Below, in pieces: positions 1 through 7,396 of a stretch of 14,085 bases of DNA. The translations under genes were made by a program, and so were the position numbers. How positions within the stretch are numbered: the first letter of the stretch is position 1; each line of letters starts with the position of its first letter. Source of the stretch: Salinisphaeraceae bacterium UBA4764 (lineage in GTDB: Bacteria; Pseudomonadota; Gammaproteobacteria; Nevskiales; Salinisphaeraceae); assembly GCA_002403445.1 (NCBI GenBank), contig DHHU01000053.1, positions 48,499 through 62,583 of the forward strand, in the 5' to 3' direction. The notes under the pieces were generated by a model. The model worked only from the letters and a program-made list of their open reading frames with translations, ran no database searches and was not told where the DNA came from.

Positions 1-45
1 AAGCGGGTTTTATGGCTGGTGACGTCGTTCGATTGACGTGAAGCC

Positions 46-783
46 ATGGCCAATCCCCAACCGGATCGCGCCAAGAGTCGATCAACAATAGACCTTCAAC
101 CGATCGTGGACGGTGTTGATACCCACAAGACGCAGCATGTCACCGCGATTGTGGACGGCCACGATTGTCTTCTGGCCAGAGCAGACTTTGAGTCCACACG
201 GCAGGGCTATAAAAAGCTGCGTCGCTGGATGCAGTCATACGGTGCCGTGAACCCTATCGGCGTGGAGTCCACCGGCTCGTCCGGCGCCAGTCTGTTGCGC
301 TATTTCAACCAGCCCGAAATCGACGTTTGCGAAGTCCCAACATCGGATAAGACCGATCGACGCAAACGCGGTAAGAGCGAGGCACTCGACGCCGAGAACG
401 ATCCCGGCCTGGCGGGGTATAGCGGCCACCGCCAAATACGGCCCGGCGCACTCGCACAGCGTCTTGATCGCCGGCCCCGAGGAACGTGTCCTTGCACGGG
501 ATCAATCTCGGTCAAAAAAACGGATGTGGACCGCCACGTGGCGCCCGGTCAAGCCGGCCGTTGGATACATGGCCCAGCGTCATCGGTTCGGGTCTCGATA
601 GCGACGGATGAGACGGGTCATTTGTTGGCGGGAGTCGCCTATAACAGCACACAAACAGCCCATCAAAAGGCCCGTTTGGAGTTGCCCAGTCGCGCTCTAT
701 CGGAAGCAGTGCAACATGAGCTCGATCCATTGATCGTGTTCAGCCCAGGATTAACGGATCGATCGGTTACACAGATACATTAA
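46..783 (+). pseudogene. Decayed IS110-family (DEDD) transposase remnant
   Basis: The first 115 or so residues look like the N-terminal RuvC-like DEDD domain of IS110-family transposases. There is a VDTHK motif (D25), a GVESTGS motif (E74), and an RRGKS..LDAEN motif (E112, D115) where the family normally has KSD/KTD..DA. The third acidic position is therefore Glu rather than Asp. After about position 400 the IS110 similarity fades. The expected Ala-rich stretch appears partly in the +1 frame (about 412-450), and a short SISVKKT segment back in the first frame resembles the family's S-VKART region, so at least one and probably two indels are present. The open frame ends at 245 codons against a usual 340-400, and I see no recognisable C-terminal transposase domain with its serine motif. 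It is very likely inactive. Nothing after about 530 can be assigned. The IS ends cannot be placed because IS110 elements generally lack terminal inverted repeats. Confidence 0.72.
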
Positions 784-837
784 GGAAAGAGGCTCTGATG
801 CGCACCGTAGAGCATTCAAACTCTATTTAGCTCACAC

Positions 838-1455
838 CTAAACTCCGGATGGTCCTTCAATAACAGCAACAAGCGCTGCGAGAGCGCGATCGAACGAGTC
901 GTTAATGATGATGTGGTCATATTCATCGGCATGTGCCATTTCCGCATCCGCTTCCGCCAGCCGCCGGGCGATGGCGGCCTCTGATTCAGACCCCCTCGCC
1001 CGCAGGCGTTGTTCCAGCGCGTCGCGGTTCGGCGGGCGAATGAAAACGGTTACGGCATCCGGTTTTTTAGCCCGCACCTGGCGTGCGCCCTGCCAGTCGA
1101 TGTCCAGCATGACATGTTCGCCAACCGCCAGACCTCGCTCGATTTCGGCCAGCGAGGTGCCATAATAGTGACCAAACACACGGGCATACTCGAGAAACTC
1201 GCCGCGCTCGATCATAGCCTCGAATGTGGCTTCGTCGACGAACAAATAATCATAACCGTGTGCTTCACCTGGCCTAGGCGCGCGTGTGGTGTGCGACACG
1301 GAAAAACGCGCGCCCTGACCGCGCTTGGCCAAGCGCTTGATCAGCGCTCTCGTCAAACTGGTCTTGCCGCCACCCGACGGCGCAGAAATAACCACGAGCC
1401 GGCCGCGCGTGGTATGTCCTCGCCCGGACCGGGTTCGTGGCTCATATTCAGCCAT
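838..1455 (-). CDS. gmk: Guanylate kinase
   Basis: This enzyme phosphorylates GMP to GDP with ATP in the cytoplasm and is essential for GTP/dGTP supply and GMP recycling. The 205-residue product is full length (E. coli 207). The P-loop APSGGGKTS lies at residues 25-33. The GMP-binding region includes SHTTRAPRPGE at 54-64 and the EYARVFGHYYGT block at 89-100. DIDWQGARQVR follows at 118-128, and the lid and C-terminal helices carry the usual IIINDSFDRAL. The N-terminus has about 13 more residues before the P-loop strand than E. coli, but no better start is visible. A CAGGGGA Shine-Dalgarno (1466-1472) sits 10 nt upstream of the ATG. It is downstream of yicC with a 25-nt gap, so the two are probably co-transcribed. 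In many gammaproteobacteria rpoZ and spoT follow gmk; here an IS110 remnant lies there instead. Confidence 0.97.
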   Translation of the reverse strand: MAEYEPRTRSGRGHTTRGRLVVISAPSGGGKTSLTRALIKRLAKRGQGARFSVSHTTRAPRPGEAHGYDYLFVDEATFEAMIERGEFLEYARVFGHYYGTSLAEIERGLAVGEHVMLDIDWQGARQVRAKKPDAVTVFIRPPNRDALEQRLRARGSESEAAIARRLAEADAEMAHADEYDHIIINDSFDRALAALVAVIEGPSGV

Positions 1456-1480
1456 TTGGCTCGGATCCCCTGCGCTTACG

Positions 1481-2344
1481 CTATTCCAGATTCTGGGCCT
1501 GTTCGCGCATTTGTTCCACCATTACCTTCGCGTCAACGGTATGCGCGGTCACACCACTATCCTGGATTTTGGAGCTGATCGTATTGATTTCGCGCATGAG
1601 CTCCTGAAGCCAGAAATCCAGCCGTCGCCCCACCGCACCGTCAGTTGCCAGGACTTCTGCTATCGAATGGCGGTGGCTATCGATGCGATCGAGCTCTTCG
1701 GCGATATCCATTCGCTGGGCGGCCAATGCAAGCTCCTGCTCCAGGCGGCCGGGATCGGTCTCCACGTCCAGCCCATCGAGTCGACGCTGGAGCCGATTGC
1801 GCATCGATTGTTCAATTCTGGGCAAGTACTCGTGGATCGCGGCTGCGTGCTCGCCTAGCTTGGCCAGACGTTCATTCACGGCCGCAACCAGACGCTTGCC
1901 CTCACTGCGCCGGCGTTCGATAACGCTATCCAAAGCATTGTCGAGCGCAGCCAATACTTCACTTTGAATCTCGTCGATATCAACTGCCGTGTGCTTTTGA
2001 ACGCCCGGATAATTCATTAGGGAGAGCGCATCGGGCAAATCACAGTCGATCGCCCGATCACGAATATGCTCGAGTGCGGTCACCACGGCTTCCAACTTCT
2101 CGTCATCGATCGTGATCCCGGTCTGTTTCGCGTCAGTTTCCACACGAATCGAGACCTCGATCCGACCTCGCGCTAAACGCTGGCCAATGCGCTCGCGCAC
2201 CACCGTTTCCAGAGCCTCCAGTCCATCACCTAGCCGCAAGACACATTCCAGATGCCGATGGTTCACACTCTTCACTTCAACGACCACAACGCCCGATGAC
2301 GAATCCCGGCGCTGGTGGGCAAATCCGGTCATGCTTTGGGCCAT
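1481..2344 (-). CDS. yicC: YicC/YloC-family endoribonuclease
   Basis: The family is described as metal-dependent endoribonucleases, with E. coli YicC linked to small-RNA turnover. The product has 287 residues, the same length as E. coli YicC. The N-terminal YicC-like domain begins MAQSMTGFA and contains VEVKSVNHRHLE at about 22-33, both hallmark blocks. The central part is charged and helical, probably coiled-coil. The C-terminal DUF1732 domain carries the conserved GRRLDFWLQELMREINTISSK block (239-259) followed by VDAKVMVEQMREQAQN near the end. A good Shine-Dalgarno AGGGGA (2353-2358) sits 8 nt before the ATG, which supports this start. It is divergent from rph, as in E. coli, and followed by gmk on the same strand. 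The specific RNA targets here cannot be inferred. Confidence 0.95.
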   Translation of the reverse strand: MAQSMTGFAHQRRDSSSGVVVVEVKSVNHRHLECVLRLGDGLEALETVVRERIGQRLARGRIEVSIRVETDAKQTGITIDDEKLEAVVTALEHIRDRAIDCDLPDALSLMNYPGVQKHTAVDIDEIQSEVLAALDNALDSVIERRRSEGKRLVAAVNERLAKLGEHAAAIHEYLPRIEQSMRNRLQRRLDGLDVETDPGRLEQELALAAQRMDIAEELDRIDSHRHSIAEVLATDGAVGRRLDFWLQELMREINTISSKIQDSGVTAHTVDAKVMVEQMREQAQNLE

Positions 2345-2472
2345 GTTGGTTGTCCCCTGCGGATCGTCCTCCGCCCTTAGAAACTCGCAGGTTAGTTTAC
2401 GTGAGCGTATCGGCGTTTAGAACGCATTTGCCCTGCTACACTAATGCGCCGTTCTTAGCGACCTGGAGATAC
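2345..2472. promoter_or_regulatory. Divergent yicC / rph intergenic control region
   Basis: These 128 bp lie between the divergent yicC and rph starts and must hold signals for both. Only weak sigma70-like matches are visible: a TACACT -10 (2437-2442) with TTTAGA upstream (2416-2421, spacing 15) for rph, and on the minus strand TAAACT preceded 17 nt upstream by TTCTAA for yicC. Neither is convincing on its own. I see no operator-like inverted repeat or riboswitch. Confidence 0.35.
2465..2468 (+). promoter_or_regulatory. Shine-Dalgarno fixing the rph GTG start
   Basis: GGAG followed by ATAC and then GTG at 2473. The frame stays open well upstream (to 2296), but the residues before this GTG do not resemble RNase PH and overlap the yicC start region, so this site decides the start. 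Spacing is on the short side at 4 nt. Confidence 0.6.
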
Positions 2473-3225
2473 GTGAGCAATCGACCCAGCGGCCGCAAGG
2501 CCGAAACCTTGCGTGACATTGAGCTTTTGCGAGGCTTTACCCAGAATGCCGATGGCTCGGTACTGGTCTCTTTTGGTAACACACGCGTGATCTGCACGGC
2601 GAGCGTCGAAGAACGCACGCCCCCCTGGCTGCGAGGAACCAATCGCGGCTGGCTGACCGCCGAATATGGCATGCTTCCGGGGGCAACCGGAGAGCGTTTT
2701 GGCCGCGAAGCCGCGCGCGGCAAGCAAAGCGGGCGCACTGTGGAAATTCAGCGCTTGATCGGCCGCAGCCTGCGCGCCGTTCTGGATCTCGAAGCCCTTG
2801 GGCAACGCTCGGTAACGATCGACTGCGACGTGATTCAGGCCGACGGCGGCACACGCACGGCATCCATTACTGGCGGTTATGTTGCATTGGTCGATGCCAT
2901 GCGGCGATTGGTCGCACGTGGGCAATTAAATGCCAGCCCAATTCACGGTCAGGTTGCCGCCGTGTCTGTGGGAATTTACGCCGGCCAACCAGTGCTTGAC
3001 CTCGACTACGCCGAAGATTCAAATGCTGAAACCGACATGAACGTGGTGATGAATGAAGCCGGGGGATTCATCGAAATCCAGGGTACTGCCGAAGGCCATG
3101 CCTTCACGCGCGACGAGTCCAATGCCTTGCTCGATCTGGCGACCAGCGGCAATCAAACACTGATGGAATACCAGCGCCATGCATTGGCCGAGACTGCTCC
3201 TGCGAATAATTCAGGCCGGCCCTGA
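2473..3225 (+). CDS. rph: RNase PH (tRNA 3'-processing phosphorolytic exoribonuclease)
   Basis: RNase PH removes nucleotides from tRNA precursor 3' ends using phosphate and acts as a homohexamer. The product from the GTG start has 250 residues (intact E. coli-type RNase PH 238). It begins SNRPSGRKAETLR, matching the family's RPxGR start. Conserved blocks follow: GSVLVSFGNTRVICTASVEE (28-47), GWLTAEYGMLP (59-69), GKQSGRTVEIQRLIGRSLR (83-101, with the phosphate-binding Arg of SGRT), the CDVIQADGGTRTASITG block (118-134) and YAEDSNAETDMNVVM (179-193) with the catalytic Asp residues. The roughly ten extra C-terminal residues are not conserved. The stop overlaps the rdgB start by one base (TGATG), pointing to translational coupling and an rph-rdgB-hemW operon. 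Confidence 0.96.
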   Translation: MSNRPSGRKAETLRDIELLRGFTQNADGSVLVSFGNTRVICTASVEERTPPWLRGTNRGWLTAEYGMLPGATGERFGREAARGKQSGRTVEIQRLIGRSLRAVLDLEALGQRSVTIDCDVIQADGGTRTASITGGYVALVDAMRRLVARGQLNASPIHGQVAAVSVGIYAGQPVLDLDYAEDSNAETDMNVVMNEAGGFIEIQGTAEGHAFTRDESNALLDLATSGNQTLMEYQRHALAETAPANNSGRP

Positions 3226-3818
3226 TGCGCGAAAGCTGGATACTGGGCTCCGCCAATAGCGGCAAATTGGCCGAAATGCGCGAGCTGCTGTCCGGGCATG
3301 GCATCGACGTGGCCTCGATGGCGGATTTCGACGTCGCTGCGCCGACCGAGACGGCAGCCACATTTGTCGAAAACGCACTCCTCAAGGCGCGTGCCGTGGC
3401 AACTGCCACAGGCCGCATCGCGATCGCGGATGATTCGGGCCTATGCGTGGATGCTCTCGGCGGCGCGCCCGGGATCTATTCGGCACGCTATGCCGGCGTC
3501 CATGGAGATGACCGGGCCAATAATGATCGCCTGCTGTTCCAACTCCGCAACGTGCCTGAAACCCGCCGAACCGCGACGTTCCACGCCACACTAGCGGTTT
3601 GTTGGGCCCCCGACGACCCTGCCCCACTCATCACCCAAGGGCTCTGGCGAGGCCATATCGCGACCACCCGACGGGGCGACAAGGGTTTTGGTTACGATCC
3701 ATTGTTCATCGATCGGCAATCGGGCTTGAGCGCGGCAGAACTGGACCCTGCGATCAAGAATCAGCGCAGTCATCGCGGCCACGCCTGCCGGCGGCTTCTG
3801 GAAATGCTCGATGACTGA
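3225..3818 (+). CDS. rdgB: dITP/XTP pyrophosphatase (RdgB/HAM1 family)
   Basis: The enzyme hydrolyses non-canonical purine nucleoside triphosphates (dITP, ITP, XTP) to monophosphates, keeping deaminated purines out of DNA and RNA. It is full length at 197 residues (E. coli 197). Family signatures are all present: the GSANSGKLAEM nucleotide-binding loop at 8-18, FVENALLKAR at 47-56, the catalytic ADDSGLCVDALGGAPGIYSARYAG region at 68-91, GFGYDPLF at 154-161 and SHRGHA at 182-187. The start codon shares its A with the rph stop codon, and the 3' end overlaps hemW by 8 nt, so the three genes form a tight translationally coupled unit. The rdgB-hemW pairing is widespread in gammaproteobacteria. Confidence 0.97.
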   Translation: MRESWILGSANSGKLAEMRELLSGHGIDVASMADFDVAAPTETAATFVENALLKARAVATATGRIAIADDSGLCVDALGGAPGIYSARYAGVHGDDRANNDRLLFQLRNVPETRRTATFHATLAVCWAPDDPAPLITQGLWRGHIATTRRGDKGFGYDPLFIDRQSGLSAAELDPAIKNQRSHRGHACRRLLEMLDD

Positions 3819-4995
3819 CCCCGAACGCGATTCGATGGCATTACACGACCGGCGCCTTGACGTGCCACTCGCTGCGTATATCCATTTGCCCTGGTGCGTT
3901 CAAAAATGCCCCTATTGCGACTTTAACTCGCATCGCGTGCCACGCCAATTGCCGGAGTCGGCTTATATCGAGGCATTGATGGCCGACTGGGCGCTGGCTA
4001 GCCGTCATGAAATTCGACCGCTTGAATCGGTATTCATCGGCGGCGGCACGCCAAGTCTGTTTTCTGCTGCGTCGATCGAACGTATCCTAAGCGTTATTGA
4101 TCATTCGCTCGGCCTGACACGGGATTGTGAAATCACTTTGGAAGTCAATCCTGGTACATCAGAGCGGGGGGCGTTTGCCGACTGGCAGGCTGCGGGCGTC
4201 ACTCGTATCTCGCTCGGCGTCCAGAGCTTGGACGACTCACAACTACACCGCCTTGGCCGTATCCACGATGCTGCCAGTGCGCGCAACGCCGTTACTGAGG
4301 CGCGCCAGGCCGGCTTCGAACACTTGAACTGCGACCTGATGTTCGGTTTGCCGGATCAAACCATTGCCGAGGCAGCAGCCGATCTCGACGCCCTGATCGC
4401 GCTTGACCCCTCGCATGTCTCGTATTATCAACTGACGTTCGAACCTGGTACACCGTTTTACAAAAATCCGCCCCGGCGCGCCGTCGACGACGATCTGGCT
4501 ACCATGGCCGATGCCGGCGCCGAGCGTCTAAGGAACGCCGGTTTGAAACGCTACGAAATTTCGGCCTTCGCTGTGCCCGGCGAATTTTGCCGCCACAACG
4601 ACCATGTCTGGCGATTCGGGGATTACCTCGGTGTGGGCGCCGGCGCCCACGGAAAACAGACACAAGCCAACGGCCACATCGAGCGCACCGCACGCATCAG
4701 TTGGCCGACCGGCTATCAAGCCGCCGCTGGCAATGCGCGCGCCATCGCCGAATCGCGCTGGCTGGATAGCGACGATACCTGGTTCGAGTGTCTGCTCGGC
4801 GCGCTGCGTCGTCCCGGTGGCATCACACGCCGTGATTTCGTATCCCGCACCGGGCTGAGCTGGACGTCGCTGTTAACTAAATGCCACCACCTGATCGAAC
4901 GCCAACTGCTAAATGCCAGCGACGAGCGCTTAACCACGACGCAGCTTGGCTGGGCGCATCTCGACACAATACTCGCCGACCTGGAACCCACATGA
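3811..4995 (+). CDS. hemW: Heme chaperone HemW (radical SAM, HemN-like)
   Basis: HemW binds heme and is thought to deliver it to respiratory proteins. It belongs to the radical SAM superfamily but is distinct from the coproporphyrinogen oxidase HemN. The product has 394 residues (E. coli about 378). The 4Fe-4S motif CVQKCPYCDF gives C29, C33 and C36 in the CxxxCxxC pattern. SAM-binding GGGTPS is at 77-82, EVNPGT at 111-116 and RISLGVQS near 131-138, and the C-terminal HemN-type domain has WRFGDYLGVGAGAHGK. The HemN-specific N-terminal part is absent, which favours HemW. I used the ATG at 3811; the ATG at 3835 is an alternative that would shorten a poorly conserved leader by 8 residues. It overlaps rdgB by 8 nt and the next small gene by 4 nt. 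Confidence 0.94.
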   Translation: MTDPERDSMALHDRRLDVPLAAYIHLPWCVQKCPYCDFNSHRVPRQLPESAYIEALMADWALASRHEIRPLESVFIGGGTPSLFSAASIERILSVIDHSLGLTRDCEITLEVNPGTSERGAFADWQAAGVTRISLGVQSLDDSQLHRLGRIHDAASARNAVTEARQAGFEHLNCDLMFGLPDQTIAEAAADLDALIALDPSHVSYYQLTFEPGTPFYKNPPRRAVDDDLATMADAGAERLRNAGLKRYEISAFAVPGEFCRHNDHVWRFGDYLGVGAGAHGKQTQANGHIERTARISWPTGYQAAAGNARAIAESRWLDSDDTWFECLLGALRRPGGITRRDFVSRTGLSWTSLLTKCHHLIERQLLNASDERLTTTQLGWAHLDTILADLEPT

Positions 4996-5180
4996 TCGAA
5001 GATATTGATATTGACTGCCCCTACTGCGGCGAGGTTAATACGCTCAACGTAGATGTTCTGGCGGGTAACCAGCAATACACGGAGGACTGCAAGGTGTGTT
5101 GTCAACCCATCGCTATTCGGCTTTCGGCCGACATCGAAAATGGCGTGACGCACTGTGTGGTCGAGCCGGAAAACGGCTGA
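4992..5180 (+). CDS. Small CPXCG-motif cysteine-rich protein
   Basis: A 62-residue protein of the CPXCG cysteine-rich family (Cys_rich_CPXG type). It has CPYCG at residues 9-13 and CKVCC at 33-37, two Cys pairs spaced like a zinc ribbon or rubredoxin-type metal knuckle, plus a further Cys near the C-terminus (C55). It is strongly acidic outside the knuckles. No function is established for the family that I can state with confidence; metal binding is inferred from the cysteine pattern. The ATG overlaps the hemW stop as ATGA, so translation is probably coupled to hemW. The longer in-frame extension upstream lies inside hemW and does not resemble the family, so I rejected it. Confidence 0.9.
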   Translation: MIEDIDIDCPYCGEVNTLNVDVLAGNQQYTEDCKVCCQPIAIRLSADIENGVTHCVVEPENG

Positions 5181-5258
5181 CAGAAACTCGATCGGGTAGC
5201 GAATAATGCCGTCCAGACGTATCATCGGCGCGCAGAAACCACGCTCCAATTTCACGTC

Positions 5259-5285
5259 GCGCGGCCCTAGTGTCCCAATCCGCGC
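5259..5285 (+). promoter_or_regulatory. Possible hairpin abutting the gltA ribosome-binding site
   Basis: GCGCGG (5259-5264) can pair with CCGCGC (5280-5285), six G-C pairs around a 15-nt loop, ending one base before the AGGAG Shine-Dalgarno (5287-5291) of gltA. It could modulate gltA translation, but the loop is long and the element could be chance in GC-rich DNA. Confidence 0.3.
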
Positions 5286-5297
5286 CAGGAGAAAGTC

Positions 5298-6590
5298 ATG
5301 ACCAACCAATACTCCCTTTCCGGCCCCGACTCCAACGAACCCACCGAGCTAGCGCGCGTTGAAGGTACGCTCGGTACCCCAGCCGTGGACGTTCGCGGTC
5401 TCAATCAAAAAGCGGGCGTATTCACTTACGATCCGGCTTTCACAGCTACTTGCAGCTGCGAATCGGATATTACTTTCATCGATGGCGCCAACGGACAGCT
5501 GTTGTATCGAGGCTACCCGATAGATCAGCTGGCTGAAAAGGCCTCACATCTTGAAGTCAGCTACCTACTGATCAACGGCGAGCTGCCGTCGCAAGATCAG
5601 ATGGACACCTTCCGCGAATCGATTACGCATCACACGATGCTCAATACTTCGCTGATGAAATTCTTCGACAGTTTTCACTACGATGCTCACCCGATGGCGA
5701 TGATGACCGGCATCGTCGGCTCGTTGGCAGCGTTTTATCACGATACCACCAATATCCATGATCCTGAGCATCGGGAGATTTTCGCGCATCGCATGATTGC
5801 GAAAATACCAACTATAGCAGCGGCAGCCTACAAGCATTCAGTGGGCCAGCCGATCATGAGCCCGAACAACGAGCTCGGCTATACCGCCAATTTGCTGCGC
5901 ATGATGTTTGCCGTGCCGGCTGAAACGTATGAAGTTGATTCGATCGCCTCCAAGGCACTCGAAGTGTTGTTCATGCTGCATGCCGATCACGAACAGAACG
6001 CTTCGACCTCCACGGTCCGCATGGCTGGCTCAACCGGGGCCAACCCGTACGCCGCATTGTCCACCGGCATTGCCGCCCTCTGGGGGCCTGCCCACGGCGG
6101 CGCCAACGAAGCTGTTCTGAACATGCTCAACGAAATCGGCGACTCCTCACAGGTGTCTAAATACGTGGAAAAGGCCAAGGACAAAAACGATCCGTTCAAG
6201 CTGATGGGCTTTGGCCATCGCGTCTACAAGAACTTCGACCCACGCGCGTTGGTGATCCGGGAGTACTGTCATCAGGTTTTGGATCACTACAACACCCATG
6301 GTCACCGCCTCTTCGACTTGGCACGTGAACTTGAAAAAGTTGCGCTTGAAGACGATTATTTCGTCGAGCGAAAACTGTACCCGAACGTCGATTTTTACTC
6401 CGGCATCATTTACGAAGCGCTCGGCATTCCAGCCAACATGTTCACGCCCATGTTCGCCATCGCCCGCACCGTCGGCTGGTGCGCGCACTGGATGGAGATG
6501 ATGAACGATCCGGGCACACGGATCGCCCGCCCACGTCAGATTTATACCGGCTATACAAAACGTGACTATGTCGATATTGGCCATCGGTGA
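5298..6590 (+). CDS. gltA: Citrate synthase, type II
   Basis: Citrate synthase condenses acetyl-CoA and oxaloacetate to citrate at entry to the TCA cycle. At 430 residues it matches the hexameric, NADH-sensitive gammaproteobacterial type (E. coli 427). An N-terminal beta-domain (about 1-65) with CSCESDITFIDGANGQLLYRGYP is characteristic of this type. The catalytic triad is visible: H266 in GPAHGGANEA, H307 in GFGHRVYKNFDPRA and D365 in NVDFYSG. A strong Shine-Dalgarno AGGAG lies 6 nt before the ATG. There is a 117-nt gap after the CPXCG gene in which I find no clear promoter or terminator, so it may be read from the upstream operon or from its own promoter. No sdh genes are adjacent within the window, unlike the common gltA-sdh arrangement. 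Confidence 0.97.
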   Translation: MTNQYSLSGPDSNEPTELARVEGTLGTPAVDVRGLNQKAGVFTYDPAFTATCSCESDITFIDGANGQLLYRGYPIDQLAEKASHLEVSYLLINGELPSQDQMDTFRESITHHTMLNTSLMKFFDSFHYDAHPMAMMTGIVGSLAAFYHDTTNIHDPEHREIFAHRMIAKIPTIAAAAYKHSVGQPIMSPNNELGYTANLLRMMFAVPAETYEVDSIASKALEVLFMLHADHEQNASTSTVRMAGSTGANPYAALSTGIAALWGPAHGGANEAVLNMLNEIGDSSQVSKYVEKAKDKNDPFKLMGFGHRVYKNFDPRALVIREYCHQVLDHYNTHGHRLFDLARELEKVALEDDYFVERKLYPNVDFYSGIIYEALGIPANMFTPMFAIARTVGWCAHWMEMMNDPGTRIARPRQIYTGYTKRDYVDIGHR

Positions 6591-7396
6591 GACGGAGCCA
6601 ACATTAAAGATTCGGAACTAGTGACCCTCGTCTGTCGGTTCGGTTAACGGGAAGCCTTTCCTGTATGCGGTATAAATCGAACGCTTTGGTTTAAAGCCCT
6701 TCGTCTTGCCTGCGATTCTCACTTTGATCACTTGCAGCGATTTGCCAATGTCCAGAGCAACACAAGCATAATTTCTGACCTTGATACAAGCGCCCGCGCC
6801 GGCCGATCAAAGCATGGCACCGTAACCGTCGTCCGTCATGTCAATTTGATCAAGCACAATTTATGACTGATGCAAAAGTCGGGATTCAAGTGGAGGCAAA
6901 TCGCGGGAGATGACATAGAACGCTGCTTGCCCAGCCGAACCGTTGATCAATCAGGCGGCGAAAATGGGGAATCAAGTCGATTGCATAACAATCGCTGCGG
7001 CTCCATCGAAACGCACCATACGTCCATCCACTGCAACCGGCGTCTTGCTTTCAGTGTCAGCCGCACCCGTCGTCGGCAACTGAGGCACACCAAAATACCA
7101 GCTCCTAGGCTGGCCAGTGCCTCAGCCAGAGTGGATTGATCTTAGCCATAGAGGAATTCAAAGACCACTGCCAAGCTTATTAAAAGAGGCGGTAGGCGCT
7201 CGATAATCGGCTGGCGTGTAGGCTGATGGCAGCGTGCCCCGATTGCGAACCTGCGCAAAACGCGGATCGATAATGTGCGGGTGATCATCAAATATCGGAA
7301 TTCAGTAACGCCCACCCGGGCCACCTTGGACATCCAGAATCAACGCCCGACCACCTCAGGCATCGATCAAATGCCCCCGGTTTTATGGGCGACAGC
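6591..7396. other. 806-bp gene-poor gap between convergent gltA and rho
   Basis: No open frame here has both a credible start with a ribosome-binding site and recognisable similarity. On the minus strand, one single frame (codons with lowest coordinate divisible by 3) gives protein-like stretches from about 7355 down to the TAG at 6618. Examples are RALILDVQGGPGG near 7349-7311, IDPRFAQVRNRGTLPSAY about 7271-7218, VAVDGRMVRFDGAAAIVMQ about 7037-6981, and a basic tail with VRIAGKTKGFKPKRSIYTAY about 6722-6663. It is broken by TGA at 7356, 7302, 7158, 7122, 6972, 6951 and 6807 and TAA at 6861. This could be a decayed gene, but the stop density is near random expectation. No rho-independent terminator is visible for either flanking gene. 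TGATCA occurs four times. Confidence 0.4.

Noticed and set aside
808..825. A small inverted repeat TAGAG/CTCTA downstream of gmk as a terminator
   Set aside because: It has only a 5-bp AT-containing stem with an 8-nt loop and no adequate U-run in the gmk direction.
2296..2472. An N-terminal extension of RNase PH from an ATG at 2296
   Set aside because: It would run back into the yicC coding region, and the extra 59 residues have no similarity to the family. The GTG at 2473 has GGAG upstream and gives the expected start.
4716..5309. A 197-codon minus-strand frame opposite the end of hemW, the CPXCG gene and the start of gltA
   Set aside because: It is antisense to three well-supported genes and has no recognisable domains.
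6870..7139. An 89-codon plus-strand frame in the gltA-rho gap
   Set aside because: Its composition is rich in R, S and H with no family resemblance, and it lacks a convincing ribosome-binding site. It is the exact antisense register of the TGA-interrupted minus frame.
7142..7333. A 63-codon minus-strand frame with an ATG in the gltA-rho gap
   Set aside because: There is no ribosome-binding site, no recognisable similarity, and a different minus-strand frame over the same bases looks at least as protein-like.
6618..7358. Genuine TGA recoding (Trp or selenocysteine) in the gap
   Set aside because: rph, rdgB, hemW and gltA next door use TGA as a stop, a TAA also interrupts the frame, no SECIS-like element was seen, and TGG codons occur in the same frame. 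A pseudogene or non-coding DNA is more likely.
7340..7396. A terminator after rho (GGCAT/ATGCC at about 7359-7375)
   Set aside because: It has a 5-bp stem with a 7-nt loop and no U-tract, which is too weak to call.
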